DNA from: Hafnia alvei
Lineage (GTDB): Bacteria; Pseudomonadota; Gammaproteobacteria; Enterobacterales; Enterobacteriaceae
Reading direction: 5' to 3'
Assembly: GCF_034424155.1 (NCBI RefSeq)
Contig: NZ_CP139992.1
Span: forward strand, 4,232,012 to 4,296,011
DNA: 64,000 nt
Shown here: positions 9,027-19,137 of the stretch, in pieces
Layout: each line of letters starts with the position of its first letter
Numbering within the stretch: position 1 is the stretch's first letter
The notes under the pieces: generated by a model
What the model was told of the DNA's origin: nothing
What the model saw: only the letters and a program-made list of their open reading frames with translations
The model's database searches: none
Made by a program: the position numbers and the translations under genes

Positions 9027-9374
9027 TTACAGCCCTTGGCGGGTTTGCTCACCGATATGGTTAAGCGCTAAAGAATAAGAGCCATCAACCAGTTTATAGA
9101 GCAAAGAATCCTTGAGGGTGCCGTCGAGGAAAATCGTACTCCAATGTGCCTTATTCAGGTTAGGGCTTGGAACGATATCTTTATGTTCGCTGCGCAGTTG
9201 CGCTGCCTGCTCACAGCTCATTTTAAGCGCCACTGCAGGGCGACCTTCAACATGGTCGACCATCGCAAACATCACGCCGCCTACTTTAACCTGATTGGCT
9301 CGCCAACGATTTTGAACGCTTTGCTCCGCTCCCGGTTTAGCCATGCAGTATTGCAAAAATGCCGAATTATTCAT
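9027..9374 (-). CDS. yjbR: MmcQ/YjbR family protein
   Basis: A 115-residue cytoplasmic protein of the YjbR (CyaY-like fold, double-wing) family; the biochemical role is not established. The conserved opening [13 protein letters not shown] and the core [16 protein letters not shown] are present. I chose the ATG at 9374 ([10 protein letters not shown]) because it aligns with the E. coli start; an upstream in-frame start at 9440 lies inside yjbQ. It overlaps the 3' end of yjbQ by eight bases, so the two are translationally coupled, in the same order as in E. coli next to uvrA. Confidence 0.9.
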   Translation of the reverse strand: MNNSAFLQYCMAKPGAEQSVQNRWRANQVKVGGVMFAMVDHVEGRPAVALKMSCEQAAQLRSEHKDIVPSPNLNKAHWSTIFLDGTLKDSLLYKLVDGSYSLALNHIGEQTRQGL

Positions 9375-9795
9375 GAACAATATCCCCTTGTATAGTTGCG
9401 ACGATCCGGCGCGTACCGCCGTGCACGCGGTGTTCGCCAAACCATATCCCCTGCCAGGTTCCCAACTGTAGCTTTCCCCGACATATCGGTAACGTTAGGG
9501 AGGCCCCTAACAGCGAAGACTTAATATGCGCAGGCATATCATCATCGCCTTCATAGTCGTGCTCATAGGGAGCATCTTCGGGGACCGTTCGCATGAAGTG
9601 TCGCTCCATATCGTAACGGACAGTGGGATCACAGTTTTCGTTGAGGGTTAACGACGCGGAGGTGTGCTGCAGCAGCAGATGCAATATCCCAACCTCGACA
9701 GAGGCTAGCTGTGGGAGTTTTTCGATAATTTCATCGGTGACCAGATGGAAACCACGCGGCTTTGCATGCAAAACAATAGTGTGCTGATACCACAT
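9367..9795 (-). CDS. yjbQ: YjbQ, UPF0047 family
   Basis: A 142-residue protein (E. coli 138) of the UPF0047 family, members of which have shown weak thiamin-phosphate synthase activity; the true role is unclear. Family hallmarks are visible: [50 protein letters not shown] and the C-terminal [12 protein letters not shown]. It is the first gene of a two-gene unit with yjbR. A candidate promoter (9814-9841) and a perfect palindrome (9840-9860) lie just upstream. Confidence 0.92.
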   Translation of the reverse strand: MWYQHTIVLHAKPRGFHLVTDEIIEKLPQLASVEVGILHLLLQHTSASLTLNENCDPTVRYDMERHFMRTVPEDAPYEHDYEGDDDMPAHIKSSLLGASLTLPICRGKLQLGTWQGIWFGEHRVHGGTRRIVATIQGDIVHE

Positions 9796-9813
9796 CTTCA
9801 GACGTCCTTAACT

Positions 9814-9841
9814 AGTATATTCTTTGTACAATAGTCGGCAA
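9814..9841 (-). promoter_or_regulatory. Candidate sigma-70 promoter of yjbQ
   Basis: On the minus strand TTGCCG (-35) and TATACT (-10) are separated by 16 bases, giving a short leader of about 12 bases before the yjbQ start. The -35 overlaps the end of the palindrome at 9840-9860. Confidence 0.5.
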
Positions 9842-9860
9842 CTTTTGAGCGTCAAAAGTT
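9840..9860. promoter_or_regulatory. Perfect 21-base palindrome, possible operator
   Basis: Arms AACTTTTGA and TCAAAAGTT are perfect nine-base inverted repeats around GCG. It touches the -35 element of the candidate yjbQ promoter. The symmetry fits a dimeric repressor or activator site. I do not recognise the regulator. Confidence 0.5.
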
Positions 9861-9937
9861 ATGTAAAGACCTATTTAGCCTACGCCCCAGACAGACAGTT
9901 TGCAGCAGTCAATTTTCCTCTCTATGCAAAATACGCA

Positions 9938-9970
9938 TAAAAAAGCCCATGTGCTTTTGCTACATGGGCT
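9938..9970 (-). terminator. Terminator of the psu operon
   Basis: Minus strand AGCCCATGTAGC-aaaa-GCACATGGGCT is a strong stem followed by TTTTTT, about 30 bases after the stop of the DUF1097 gene. Confidence 0.9.
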
Positions 9971-9998
9971 ATAGAAATCTTAATCAACTTATTGAATA

Positions 9999-10475
9999 TT
10001 AATTAGTTAAACTCATCTGCCAGCGATTTGCCATCCATGTTCCGCTGCTTTGCATCAGGAAACCGAATATTCCTCCTAGGCACAACGCCAAAACTACCGC
10101 TAGCCACTCGGACTGTGAGCCAAACAGCGCACAGGCACCGATAAAACTGCCGGGAACAAAGCAAAGCAGGCGAAACCGAGATTGGGCACACATCATGAAG
10201 GATATCGCCCCAGTAATGACTGCAGCATAGCTAAAATCGGTCGAGGCAGTCAGTGCCATAGCCATCGAAGCCCAGCTTGCACCACTCACATTAGCCGCAA
10301 GGCCACGACATAAACCGAGTAGTCCTTTGCTAGGAATAGCAAAATAGGTTGTACAACCTAAAAAGCCAATCCAGCTCATGAGTACCAACTGTTCAGCTAG
10401 CCATGCCCAAACGCCGGATAAAATGCCGGTGCTTAGCGCAAGACAAAGCAGCAATCGCATGTCTTTTGTCATCAT
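9999..10475 (-). CDS. DUF1097 family inner-membrane protein (YcdZ-like)
   Basis: A 158-residue hydrophobic protein with about five membrane segments. The motif LSWIGFLGCTTYFAIP and the later FVPGSFIGACALFG resemble E. coli YcdZ (DUF1097), whose function is unknown. The ATG at 10475 overlaps the psuT stop by four bases (ATGA), so it is translationally coupled to the pseudouridine transporter and is the last gene of the psu operon, before a terminator. Its place suggests a role at the membrane in nucleoside uptake or export, but that is inference from context only. Confidence 0.85.
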   Translation of the reverse strand: MMTKDMRLLLCLALSTGILSGVWAWLAEQLVLMSWIGFLGCTTYFAIPSKGLLGLCRGLAANVSGASWASMAMALTASTDFSYAAVITGAISFMMCAQSRFRLLCFVPGSFIGACALFGSQSEWLAVVLALCLGGIFGFLMQSSGTWMANRWQMSLTN

Positions 10476-11743
10476 GACGCTATCGCTAATGCCCCAAGAC
10501 CGATAAACAGCCCAGCAATCGTTGCACTCATCAAGTTAGAGAGCGTCGCCGCAAGCAAAGCGCGTAATCCTAAGCGTGCAATATCCGATGCACGCTCTGG
10601 AGCAACGGCGCTAAATGCCCCCACCACCACCGCAATCGAGCCGAAGTTGGCAAAACCGCAGAGTGCAAAAGAGATAACGGCAATGGTTTTTGGATCTAAG
10701 GCACCGGCCGCTTCCTTGAGATAGGGAGAGAAATTCACATACGCGACAAATTCGTTAATAGCCAGTTTCTGCCCAATCAAACCGCCGGCCAGCGCAGAGT
10801 TATCCCAGCTTACGCCCATGATGTATGCCAACGGTGAGAAGAGATAACCTAGCAGGCTTTCCAAGCTGACGCCTGACCAACCAAACAAACCACCAACCCC
10901 GCCGATGATGCCGTTAATCAACGCAATTAACGCAACAAACGCCATCACCACCGTCGCCACACCAACGGCAATCTTAAGACCTAACATTGCCCCGCTCGCC
11001 GCCGCTTCAATAACACTCGCGGGGCGCTTATCGCTAAACGACATCTGGCTAAATTCAACCTGAGACTCCTCCGTGGCGGGGCTGAGCATGCGCGCAAACA
11101 AGATCCCGCCCGGAATCGCCATCAACGATGCAGCCAACAAGTACTCAATGGGCACGCCTAAGCCTGCATAACCCACCAACATGGAACCTGCAATTGACGC
11201 CATCCCACTACAAATGACCGTAAAAAGTTCGTTGCGGTTCATTTTGCTAATAAATGGTTTGAGCACCGCCGGGAGTTCGTTTTGCCCAAGAAATATCGTG
11301 GTGACCGCTGCAAACGCCTCTACTTTGCTCACTCGCATCATTTTCTGGAACACATAACCAAGAATATTAATAACCCAGCCCATCACGCCAATATAATAAA
11401 GAATCGAGATCAGCGAGGTAATAAAAATAATGGCGGGCAATACATGAAATGCGAAAACGAAACCAGCACCGTCAAATAACACATTCATTTTAGGGCCAAC
11501 CAGACCACCAAAAATAAATGAACTACCGGCATCACTGTATGAGATAACCTTATTAACCCCACTCGCAATGGCGTTAATCAGCCATTTCCCCGCAGGTACA
11601 TAAAGCATCACCGCACCTAGAACAATCTGTAATAAAAGTGCTGCACCAACCGTTCTTATTTTAATTTTTCTTCGATTATTAGAAAAAATAAAAGCGATTA
11701 AAAGAAGTATACCAATACCAAGCAAGCTGCGTAATAAGTCCAT
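10472..11743 (-). CDS. psuT: Pseudouridine transporter, NupC/CNT family
   Basis: A 423-residue concentrative nucleoside transporter of the inner membrane; the adjacent psuK and psuG indicate pseudouridine as substrate. CNT hallmarks are visible: the N-terminal hairpin MDLLRSLLGIG, LFDGAGFVFAFHVLPAIIF, TTIFLGQNELPAVLKPF, AIPGGILFARMLSP and CGFANFGSIAVVVGA. I chose the ATG at 11743, which matches the family start and has AAGGGACGG upstream. The open frame extends to 11923, but those 60 codons are a translated ERIC repeat. It is close to both E. coli PsuT and NupX, so the substrate is assigned by context. Confidence 0.92.
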   Translation of the reverse strand: MDLLRSLLGIGILLLIAFIFSNNRRKIKIRTVGAALLLQIVLGAVMLYVPAGKWLINAIASGVNKVISYSDAGSSFIFGGLVGPKMNVLFDGAGFVFAFHVLPAIIFITSLISILYYIGVMGWVINILGYVFQKMMRVSKVEAFAAVTTIFLGQNELPAVLKPFISKMNRNELFTVICSGMASIAGSMLVGYAGLGVPIEYLLAASLMAIPGGILFARMLSPATEESQVEFSQMSFSDKRPASVIEAAASGAMLGLKIAVGVATVVMAFVALIALINGIIGGVGGLFGWSGVSLESLLGYLFSPLAYIMGVSWDNSALAGGLIGQKLAINEFVAYVNFSPYLKEAAGALDPKTIAVISFALCGFANFGSIAVVVGAFSAVAPERASDIARLGLRALLAATLSNLMSATIAGLFIGLGALAIAS

Positions 11744-11770
11744 AAATCCGTCCCTTCGATATATGCAGCC

Positions 11771-11892
<122 letters not shown>

Positions 11893-11893
11893 T

Positions 11894-11936
11894 ACCTGAA
11901 AGAGGATAAGCGTAGAAACCCATCCACCTTTCAGGT
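11894..11936 (-). other. Hairpin upstream of the ERIC in the psuG-psuT spacer
   Basis: Arms acctgaaag (11894-11902) and ctttcaggt (11928-11936) pair perfectly over nine bases around a 25-base loop. No T-run follows on the transcribed strand. It may work with the ERIC as an mRNA processing element. Confidence 0.45.
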
Positions 11937-11991
11937 TGGCATTTTATTTAATTGTTAATATCAGGATAAAACTTAAGGAGTAACGCTATTT

Positions 11992-12930
11992 TTATGCTGC
12001 GGTCTCCTGGTAGCAACATGCAATCTGAGCGGCTAGTTTTGCATTATTAAATACCAATTGGATATTGGAGTGCAGGCTATCGCCCCCCGTGAGTTCAGCC
12101 ACTCTGGCCAGCAAGAATGGCGTGCTGTCTTTCCCATGAACGCCCTGTTCTACCGACTCCTGAACGGCTTGCTCAATCGCCGCATTGATTTTAGCTTCAG
12201 GCATCGCAAATTGTTCGGGGATCGGATTAGCAATCACCATTCCACCATCCAAACCAGACTGCCACTTGGTCGCCATTGCCTTCGCTATCTGCTCGGGCTC
12301 ATCTAATTGAATGCTGACGGAGAACGGACTAGTACGGCAGAAAAATGCGGGTAGCACCTGAGTTTGATAGCCAATCAGCGGCACGCCGTGCGTCTCAAGA
12401 TATTCGGTGGTTAACCCTAAATCCAGAATCGATTTGGCTCCGGCACAAATTACGGCCACGTTGGTTTTTGCTAGCTCTTGTAAATCAGCTGAGATATCAA
12501 ATGTTTGTTCAGCCCCGCGATGAACACCGCCGATACCACCGGTGGCAAAGACATGAATACCGGCCATTTCGGCAATAATCATGGTCGAAGCCACGGTTGT
12601 TGCACCGTTTTTGCCTGCTGCAACGATGAATGGCAAGTCACGGCGGCTCACTTTCGCCACGTTGTGGCCTTCTTTGCCGAGCAGCTCAATCTCTTCGCGG
12701 GATAAGCCTGCTTTCATACGGCCGTTAATAATCGCAATCGTCGCAGGCACTGCACCATTTTCACGAATTTGCTGCTCAACCGCCAACGCCGTTTCGGCAT
12801 TTTGCGGGTAAGGCATACCATGGGAAATAATGGTAGATTCTAAAGCCACAACGGGGCGGTTATTGGCTAGTGCCTCAGCAACTTCCGGCGAAATATCCAG
12901 ATACTCATTGGTCATAATGTTATTTTTCAT
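11992..12930 (-). CDS. psuG: Pseudouridine-5'-phosphate glycosidase
   Basis: PsuG (312 residues) splits pseudouridine 5'-phosphate into uracil and ribose 5-phosphate by breaking its C-C glycosidic bond. Glu31 ([12 protein letters not shown]) and Lys93 ([11 protein letters not shown]), the catalytic positions known for the E. coli enzyme, fall at exactly these numbers. Other family blocks are [14 protein letters not shown] and [17 protein letters not shown]. The ATG at 12930 overlaps the psuK stop by four bases (ATGA). GGA lies nine bases before the start; a second in-frame ATG at 12915 has no ribosome site. Confidence 0.97.
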   Translation of the reverse strand: MKNNIMTNEYLDISPEVAEALANNRPVVALESTIISHGMPYPQNAETALAVEQQIRENGAVPATIAIINGRMKAGLSREEIELLGKEGHNVAKVSRRDLPFIVAAGKNGATTVASTMIIAEMAGIHVFATGGIGGVHRGAEQTFDISADLQELAKTNVAVICAGAKSILDLGLTTEYLETHGVPLIGYQTQVLPAFFCRTSPFSVSIQLDEPEQIAKAMATKWQSGLDGGMVIANPIPEQFAMPEAKINAAIEQAVQESVEQGVHGKDSTPFLLARVAELTGGDSLHSNIQLVFNNAKLAAQIACCYQETAA

Positions 12931-14018
12931 GATTGTAATTCCAACAGTTTTTGAACACTGCCATTCGACAGATTAGGGTTATTAGTAAATTCAGAGGAAA
13001 GAGTTAACGCGGAGCATCCCTGCGCAAAACGGATACTTTCGGCAAGCGTCATATCTTCAAGCCAACAGCTAGCCAGCCCGGCCATCATGGCATCACCAGC
13101 CCCTGTCACATTGACGATATTCACCGGCAAAGGACTCGACCAACCGCTTTGCCCATCAATCTCGCTGTAAAAAACACCGGCCGCTCCCATGCTTAGCGCA
13201 ATTCGCTGTACGCCTTGTTCATGGAACCATTTAGCCGCTTTAGGTGCATCTTTTGGGCTCGTAATCGTCATTCCACTGAGGATTTCGGCCTCAAGGCGAT
13301 TAGGCTTCAAGGTATGAATATGTGATAGCCAATTTCGGATCTTGGGTGCTTTAAATGCAGATACGGTATCAACAAATATTGGCACACTGCCTGCATGGCT
13401 AAATAACCATGCCAAAGCATCTTCGGTAAGGTTGCAGTCAACGATCAATACACCGGCATGCTGAATAAGATCTTTTGACGTTGCTAATAATGCTGGCGTC
13501 AGTTTTTCTAAAATGCGCATATCATTAATAGCGACCAGCATTTCACCGCCTTCGTCTAATAACGAGACATAGGTCGATGTGGTTTCACCATGCAGTTTAT
13601 GGAAACTATCAATATGAACACCGGCTAATTTGGCCTGTTCTAATAAGGTATCCCCATAAAAATCATCGCCTACCACAGAAATCAAATGGCACTCTCGACC
13701 CAATAAGGCAATGTTTTGTGCTATATTTCTGCCGACGCCGCCGGGAGTACATTTTATTTTCCCTGGATTAGAATCTTCATAAACTAATTTAGAGGATGAG
13801 TATCCACAAACATCCATATTCGTAGAGCCGACGGTAACAACATAGCTGTGCTCAGATAATATATATCCTTTTCCTTTTATATATCCTTTCTTCATTAAGT
13901 TCATAATATGTCCTGCTACACCAGAGCGGCTAATACCTAAAACATCGGCAATTTCCTGCTGTGGGATCAAAGGATCACGTCTCAGAAGCTGCAATATCTG
14001 CTTTTCTCGGCTAGTCAT
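12927..14018 (-). CDS. psuK: PfkB-family pseudouridine kinase with N-terminal helix-turn-helix
   Basis: A 363-residue protein. The N-terminal 55 residues form a winged helix-turn-helix ([40 protein letters not shown]). The rest is a PfkB carbohydrate kinase with the N-terminal [15 protein letters not shown] block and the C-terminal ATP/anion-hole signature [12 protein letters not shown]. With psuG downstream (ATGA overlap) it should phosphorylate pseudouridine. E. coli PsuK lacks the HTH; the architecture matches E. coli YeiI. The HTH could make it a self-regulating kinase (inference). Start uncertain: 14018 aligns with YeiI, while an ATG at 14045 adds nine residues; neither has a good ribosome site. 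Confidence 0.88.
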   Translation of the reverse strand: MTSREKQILQLLRRDPLIPQQEIADVLGISRSGVAGHIMNLMKKGYIKGKGYILSEHSYVVTVGSTNMDVCGYSSSKLVYEDSNPGKIKCTPGGVGRNIAQNIALLGRECHLISVVGDDFYGDTLLEQAKLAGVHIDSFHKLHGETTSTYVSLLDEGGEMLVAINDMRILEKLTPALLATSKDLIQHAGVLIVDCNLTEDALAWLFSHAGSVPIFVDTVSAFKAPKIRNWLSHIHTLKPNRLEAEILSGMTITSPKDAPKAAKWFHEQGVQRIALSMGAAGVFYSEIDGQSGWSSPLPVNIVNVTGAGDAMMAGLASCWLEDMTLAESIRFAQGCSALTLSSEFTNNPNLSNGSVQKLLELQS

Positions 14019-14422
14019 ATTGGACACTTGTTTGTTTTTAAACATGCGTTTGTTTTAATCTGCCATTGAAAAACAGTAAAGTGGGATTTAGAAGTTTAAG
14101 AAGGAATTGGGAAGGCGATCGTAATTAGGGTGAATACGTTTTCATTCATTATTTTGTGAGCAACATCAAGCTATCAACCACTCGATTTAAACCTAATAAC
14201 CACAAAAACAAATCATTAAAAATAATGCAGAATTTTATTCTTTTAATAAATATTAAAAATCATAGAGATGGGAATTTTCTTATAAAGCGCTAACTTTTGT
14301 TTGCATGGACACTCATTATCGATTTTGAGTGATCCATCAGCATCTGCTATTTAAATTACAACGAGATCTGTCTCACAGTCGGCATCGCTGTTTTCAGTGG
14401 AACTCTGCTGGGGATGAGAAAT
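14019..14422. promoter_or_regulatory. Upstream region of the psu operon
   Basis: About 400 AT-rich bases between tyrB and psuK without a credible ORF. The stretch TGTGAGCAACATCAAG near 14156-14171 is a half-good CRP site (left half perfect, right half 3 of 5), which would fit a catabolic operon. I could not place the promoter with confidence. Confidence 0.4.
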
Positions 14423-14450
14423 AAAAAAGCTCCCTAAAATATCGGGAGCT
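14423..14450 (-). terminator. Terminator of tyrB
   Basis: Minus strand AGCTCCCGATATTTTAGGGAGCT: a seven-pair stem agctccc/gggagct followed by TTTTTTA, 17 bases after the tyrB stop. Confidence 0.88.
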
Positions 14451-14466
14451 TCATTAACGATAGGAA

Positions 14467-15657
14467 TTAAACGGCAGCAAATGACTGGGCAACGCGCTGC
14501 GCATTAGCGTGATTCATTCCCGCTACGCACATGCGACCGCTGGCGATCAGGTATACGCCAAACTCTTCACGTAGCCGGTCCACCTGCTGAGCACTGAGGC
14601 CGGTATAGCTAAACATGCCGCGCTGCGACATCAGGTAGTCAAAGTTGCGCTGTGGTAATACGGTTTTCAAACCATCCACCAGCGTGCGGCGCATTTCGAT
14701 AATGCGCAGGCGCATACTTTCAACTTCATCAAGCCACAAAGCTTTCAGCTTCGGATCGTTAAGCACCGTTGCCACCACCTGTGCGCCGAAGTTAGGCGGG
14801 CTGGAGTAAATGCGGCGCACGGTTGCTTTTAACTGGCCTAATACTCGGTTTGCGGCTTCTTCGCTTTCACACACAACGGATAACCCGCCAACGCGTTCAC
14901 CGTAGAGGGAGAAAATTTTTGAAAACGAATTACTCACGAGGCAAGGCAACTCTGCCTGCGCCATCGCGCGGATAGCATAGGCATCTTCTTCCATTCCGGC
15001 CCCAAAACCTTGATAAGCAATATCAAGGAATGGGATCAGTTCACGCGCTTTCGCGATTTCAATCACGCGATCCCATTGTGCATCGGTGAGATCTGAACCT
15101 GTTGGGTTATGGCAGCATGGATGCATCAACACAATGCTACGCGCTGGCAGTTGATTGAGCGTGTTGAGCATCGCATCAAAATTTACCCCCAGCGTTTCAG
15201 GGTCAAAATAGGGATACTGATGCACTTTGAAACCCGCCCCCGAGAAGATCGCAATATGGTTTTCCCACGTTGGATCGCTGACCCATACCTCTGAATCAGG
15301 GAAATAATGTTTTAAAAAATCAGCTCCAACTTTCAGCGCACCGGAGCCACCAATGGTTTGCACTGTAACAATTCGCTTTTGAGCAACCATAGGATGTGTA
15401 TCACCAAACAACAGGCTCTGAATGGCGCTACGGTATGGCGCTAAACCTTCCATCGGCAGATACAACGACGCAGCACCCTCGCGAGCATTCAGGATCTCTT
15501 CCGCAGCAGCAACGGCTTTCAACTGTGGAATGGTTCCCTTTTCGTCATAGTACAGACCGATACTGAGATTAACTTTATCGGCTCGAGGATCCTGTTTATA
15601 GGTATCCATCAGCGAGAGAATCGGATCGCCTGCATAGGCGTCTACATGCTGAAACAC
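14467..15657 (-). CDS. tyrB: Aromatic-amino-acid aminotransferase
   Basis: TyrB (396 residues, E. coli 397) is a PLP class I aminotransferase for the last step of Tyr and Phe synthesis, with side activity on Asp and Leu. The PLP lysine is in [17 protein letters not shown]; the substrate-binding CHNPTG and the C-terminal [12 protein letters not shown] arginine block are intact. I start it at the GTG at 15657 ([13 protein letters not shown], like E. coli MFQKVDAYAG), which has AAGGAG seven bases upstream. A GTG at 15678 would swallow that ribosome site. In E. coli it is also near uvrA; here the psu operon separates them. Confidence 0.96.
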   Translation of the reverse strand: MFQHVDAYAGDPILSLMDTYKQDPRADKVNLSIGLYYDEKGTIPQLKAVAAAEEILNAREGAASLYLPMEGLAPYRSAIQSLLFGDTHPMVAQKRIVTVQTIGGSGALKVGADFLKHYFPDSEVWVSDPTWENHIAIFSGAGFKVHQYPYFDPETLGVNFDAMLNTLNQLPARSIVLMHPCCHNPTGSDLTDAQWDRVIEIAKARELIPFLDIAYQGFGAGMEEDAYAIRAMAQAELPCLVSNSFSKIFSLYGERVGGLSVVCESEEAANRVLGQLKATVRRIYSSPPNFGAQVVATVLNDPKLKALWLDEVESMRLRIIEMRRTLVDGLKTVLPQRNFDYLMSQRGMFSYTGLSAQQVDRLREEFGVYLIASGRMCVAGMNHANAQRVAQSFAAV

Positions 15658-15681
15658 GGGTGCTCTCCTTGAAATCACGGG

Positions 15682-15699
15682 GGTAAAAATAGCTTTAAC
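15682..15699. promoter_or_regulatory. Possible TyrR box upstream of tyrB
   Basis: The sequence GGTAAA-N6-TTTAAC resembles the TyrR consensus TGTAAA-N6-TTTACA: GTAAA and TTTA match, the outer bases do not. E. coli tyrB is TyrR-repressed. This lies 25 bases before the start codon. Confidence 0.4.
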
Positions 15700-15791
15700 A
15701 ACACAATAACCTTGTCGCAGGTCATAAAGCTATAGCCAATTACTTCGTCCATACCGATCTTTTTGAGCTAGGCTTAAAGGATAGGTTTCAT

Positions 15792-15884
15792 CATATCCAA
15801 AATAATTTGAGCTACCTTGAGGCGGCAAAGAGGCAGCAAATTCAGCGCGGCCATCAAAAGTGCAGCTTGAAGTACGGCGGGTAT
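15792..15884 (+). repeat. Short ERIC-like element lacking the core
   Basis: About 93 bases with both ERIC outer arms (atatccaaaataatttgag on the left, tgcagcttgaagtacggcgg on the right) but without the central primer-site core found in the copy at 11771-11892. It sits between tyrB and dkgA, just upstream of the dkgA ribosome site. Confidence 0.8.
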
Positions 15885-15932
15885 GGAACGGATGGGGCTT
15901 CTATTTAGCCTCTCCAGCAGAAGGAGAAAACG

Positions 15933-16763
15933 ATGTCCACACAACCTCTTATCAAGCTGAGCGACGGAAATACCATGCCACAGCTCGGTTTAGGCGTATG
16001 GCAAGCCTCGAATGAGCAAGTCATCACCGCTATCGAAACCGCGTTAGAGACAGGTTATCGCTCAATCGATACTGCGGCCATTTATGCTAACGAAGAAGGC
16101 GTCGGCAAAGCGTTAGCAAACTCGTCAATTGCTCGCGACGAGCTTTTCATCACCACTAAATTATGGAATACAGACCAAGACAACGCGGCGAAGGCGCTGG
16201 AAGAAAGCCTGAAAAAGCTGCGGTTGGATTACATCGATCTGTATCTGATTCATTGGCCAGCGCCTGCGCAGGATAAATACGTTACCGCATGGAAGTCGCT
16301 GATTGACCTCAAGAAACAAGGGCTGATCAAGAGCATCGGCGTATGTAATTTTAATATCCCACACCTACAACGCCTGATCGATGAAACGGGCGTTTCACCC
16401 ACCGTGAACCAAATTGAGCTTCATCCTTTGATGCAGCAAAAAACCATGCACGCATGGAATGCCACACATCACATTGCTACCGAATCTTGGAGCCCGCTGG
16501 CACAGGGCGGCGAGGGTGTTTTTGATACTGAAATCATTCATAAGCTGGCGCAGAAGTATGAGAAAACCCCAGCTCAAATTGTCATTCGCTGGCACTTGGA
16601 TTCTGGATTGATTGTGATCCCTAAATCCGTTACGCCAAAACGCATTCAAGAAAACTTTGGGGTATTTGATTTTCGGTTGGATAAAGATGAGCTGAGCCTG
16701 ATTGCCAAGCTCGATAGCGGAAAACGCTTGGGGCCCGATCCTGATACGTTTGAAAAGCTGTAA
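15933..16763 (+). CDS. dkgA: 2,5-diketo-D-gluconate reductase A (aldo/keto reductase)
   Basis: A 276-residue NADPH-dependent aldo/keto reductase (E. coli DkgA/YqhE 275), cytoplasmic, acting on 2,5-diketogluconate, methylglyoxal and other carbonyls. The AKR tetrad is visible: Asp and Tyr in SIDTAAIYANEEGVGKAL, Lys in ITTKLWN, His in LIHWPAPA. The cofactor region IPKSVTPKRIQENF is intact. The ATG has GAAGGAG upstream. It converges on ygiQ, sharing a bidirectional terminator; in E. coli dkgA and ygiQ are also near each other. Confidence 0.96.
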   Translation: MSTQPLIKLSDGNTMPQLGLGVWQASNEQVITAIETALETGYRSIDTAAIYANEEGVGKALANSSIARDELFITTKLWNTDQDNAAKALEESLKKLRLDYIDLYLIHWPAPAQDKYVTAWKSLIDLKKQGLIKSIGVCNFNIPHLQRLIDETGVSPTVNQIELHPLMQQKTMHAWNATHHIATESWSPLAQGGEGVFDTEIIHKLAQKYEKTPAQIVIRWHLDSGLIVIPKSVTPKRIQENFGVFDFRLDKDELSLIAKLDSGKRLGPDPDTFEKL

Positions 16764-16772
16764 TGAATCGGT

Positions 16773-16802
16773 AAAAAAATCCCCGCGCTGCGGGGATTTT
16801 TT
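16773..16802. terminator. Bidirectional terminator between dkgA and ygiQ
   Basis: Perfect stem aatccccgc/gcggggatt with loop gct, flanked by A-run and T-run, serving both converging genes. Confidence 0.93.
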
Positions 16803-16806
16803 ATCG

Positions 16807-19137
16807 TTATTTACCTTTGGTCACGCGAGGTGCCTTGCGCCCTGATGGCTTCGCAGCCGTTTTTCCCGCTGGCGTATGCGCCGTTGGTCTAGCCGCTTGC
16901 GGTTTACCTTTAACAGGCTTGCCCGCCGGAGAAGCCTTATCATGCGCTTTTCCATTGCGCTCCGCTGACGGCGCTTCACCGCGAATCGTTTTAGGTTTGG
17001 CTGCACGCTGTTCAGGCTTCGCTGGAGCACCGGTATGCTTAGTCATCGCCGGACGCATATTTCTCTGGTATCCACGACGCGCTTCGCGTTGTTCTTCAAG
17101 CGTTGGGGCCGGTACTAAACATTCACGGCGCGAACCGATCAAATGCTTCATACCCATCTCTTCCAGCGCACCACGGATCAGCGGCCAGTTGGCTGGATCG
17201 TGATAGCGCAGCAGCGCTTTGTGTAAGCGGCGCTGGCGATCGCCTTTCGGCACCACAACATCTTCGCTTTTATAATCGACTTTACCCAGCGGGTTTTTAC
17301 CCGTGTGATACATCGTGGTGGAATTCGCCAACGGCGACGGATAGAAGTTTTGTACCTGATCCAAACGGAAACGGTTTTTCTTCAACCACAGCGCTAAGTT
17401 GACCATATCTTCATCTCGCGTTCCCGGATGCGCTGAAATGAAATACGGGATCAAATACTGCTCTTTGCCAGCCTGCTTGGAATAGGTATCAAACAGCTCT
17501 TTAAAGCGATGATAGCTTCCCATGCCCGGCTTCATCATCTTAGACAGCGGCCCTTCTTCGGTATGTTCTGGCGCAATCTTCAGATAGCCCCCCACATGAT
17601 GGGTTGCCAGCTCTTTGATATAACGCGGATCTTCAACCGCCAGATCATAACGAACCCCAGAAGCAATGAGGATTTTCTTCACACCGTCTAGATCACGCGC
17701 ACGACGATACAAATTGATGGTCGGCTCATGGTTGGTGTCCATGTGCTGACAAATCTCAGGGTAAACGCAGGATGCACGACGGCAGGTTTGCTCGGCGCGC
17801 GGTGACTGGCAGCGCAGCATATACATGTTGGCCGTTGGGCCACCCAAATCGGAAATCACGCCGGTAAAGCCAGGGACTTTGTCGCGGATCTCTTCGATTT
17901 CACGAATAATTGAGTCTTCTGAACGGCTCTGGATGATGCGGCCTTCGTGTTCGGTAATCGAACAGAATGAGCAGCCGCCGTAGCAACCACGCATGATGTT
18001 GATGGAGAAGCGGATCATCTCATAAGCAGGAATACGGGTGCTGCCGTAGGCTGGATGAGGAACACGCTGGTAAGGCAGCGCAAATACGCTGTCCATTTCT
18101 TCCGTGCTCAATGGGATAGCCGGAGGGTTAATCCAAATATAGCGATCGCCATGTTTTTGCATCAAAGCACGCGCGCAGCCGGGGTTAGTTTCATGATGCA
18201 AAATGCGTGACGTGTGCGCATACAGTACTTTGTCATTTTTAACTTTTTCATAAGACGGCAGCAGCACGTAGGTTTTTTCCCACGGCTTAGGCTTTGGCGC
18301 ACGCACGGTGATGGTTTGTACGCTATCGTCTTTCTTCTTATCGGCATCTGGCGCACAGGCCAAATCGTCGCCGTAAGGGTTGGGAATCGGTTCGATACGG
18401 CCCGGTTTGTCTAAGCGAGTGGAATCCACGCCGCTCCAGCCCGGCAACGCCTCTTTGCGCATGACCGCGGTATTACGCACGTCGATAATGCTGGCAATCG
18501 GCTCACCGGAGGCCAAACGATGCGCAACTTCCACCAGTGGGCGTTCGCCGTTGCCATACATCAGCATATCGGCTTTAGAGTCCACCAGCACCGAACGGCG
18601 TACGGTATCAGACCAATAATCGTAGTGAGCAATACGGCGCAGGCTGGCTTCAATCCCACCTAAAATCACCGGAACATCGCTGAAAGCTTCTTTACAGCGT
18701 TGGGTATAAACCAGCGTTGCACGATCTGGACGTTTGCCGCTTTCATTGTTTGGCGTGTAAGCATCGTCGTGGCGCAGTTTGCGATCGGCGGTATAGCGGT
18801 TAATCATCGAATCCATGTTGCCCGCAGTGACGCCATAAAACAGGTTCGGTTTCCCCAGACGCATAAAATCGGCTTTGCTGGTCCAGTCCGGTTGCGCAAT
18901 GATCCCCACACGGAAACCCTGAGCTTCCAGCATGCGGCCAACGATTGCCATTCCAAAGCTTGGATGGTCAACGTAGGCATCACCGGTAACTAAAATGACG
19001 TCACAGCTATCCCAGCCGAGAGTATCCATTTCCTCACGCGACATCGGTAAGAACGGGGCCGTGCCGTAGCACTCTGCCCAATAGGGCGTGTAGGAGAACA
19101 AATCACGTTCTGGCTGGATCAGGCTGATACTACTCAT
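16807..19137 (-). CDS. ygiQ: YgiQ family radical SAM protein
   Basis: A 776-residue protein (E. coli YgiQ about 739) of unknown reaction. The radical SAM cluster motif is CxxxCxxC in [18 protein letters not shown] (about residue 390). A second set of cysteines ([21 protein letters not shown]) may bind another cluster. The N-terminal third resembles a cobalamin-binding-like module. The C-terminal 80 residues are low complexity, rich in Lys, Pro and Ala, and longer than in E. coli; they explain the extra length. The frame is uninterrupted. Confidence 0.95.
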   Translation of the reverse strand: MSSISLIQPERDLFSYTPYWAECYGTAPFLPMSREEMDTLGWDSCDVILVTGDAYVDHPSFGMAIVGRMLEAQGFRVGIIAQPDWTSKADFMRLGKPNLFYGVTAGNMDSMINRYTADRKLRHDDAYTPNNESGKRPDRATLVYTQRCKEAFSDVPVILGGIEASLRRIAHYDYWSDTVRRSVLVDSKADMLMYGNGERPLVEVAHRLASGEPIASIIDVRNTAVMRKEALPGWSGVDSTRLDKPGRIEPIPNPYGDDLACAPDADKKKDDSVQTITVRAPKPKPWEKTYVLLPSYEKVKNDKVLYAHTSRILHHETNPGCARALMQKHGDRYIWINPPAIPLSTEEMDSVFALPYQRVPHPAYGSTRIPAYEMIRFSINIMRGCYGGCSFCSITEHEGRIIQSRSEDSIIREIEEIRDKVPGFTGVISDLGGPTANMYMLRCQSPRAEQTCRRASCVYPEICQHMDTNHEPTINLYRRARDLDGVKKILIASGVRYDLAVEDPRYIKELATHHVGGYLKIAPEHTEEGPLSKMMKPGMGSYHRFKELFDTYSKQAGKEQYLIPYFISAHPGTRDEDMVNLALWLKKNRFRLDQVQNFYPSPLANSTTMYHTGKNPLGKVDYKSEDVVVPKGDRQRRLHKALLRYHDPANWPLIRGALEEMGMKHLIGSRRECLVPAPTLEEQREARRGYQRNMRPAMTKHTGAPAKPEQRAAKPKTIRGEAPSAERNGKAHDKASPAGKPVKGKPQAARPTAHTPAGKTAAKPSGRKAPRVTKGK

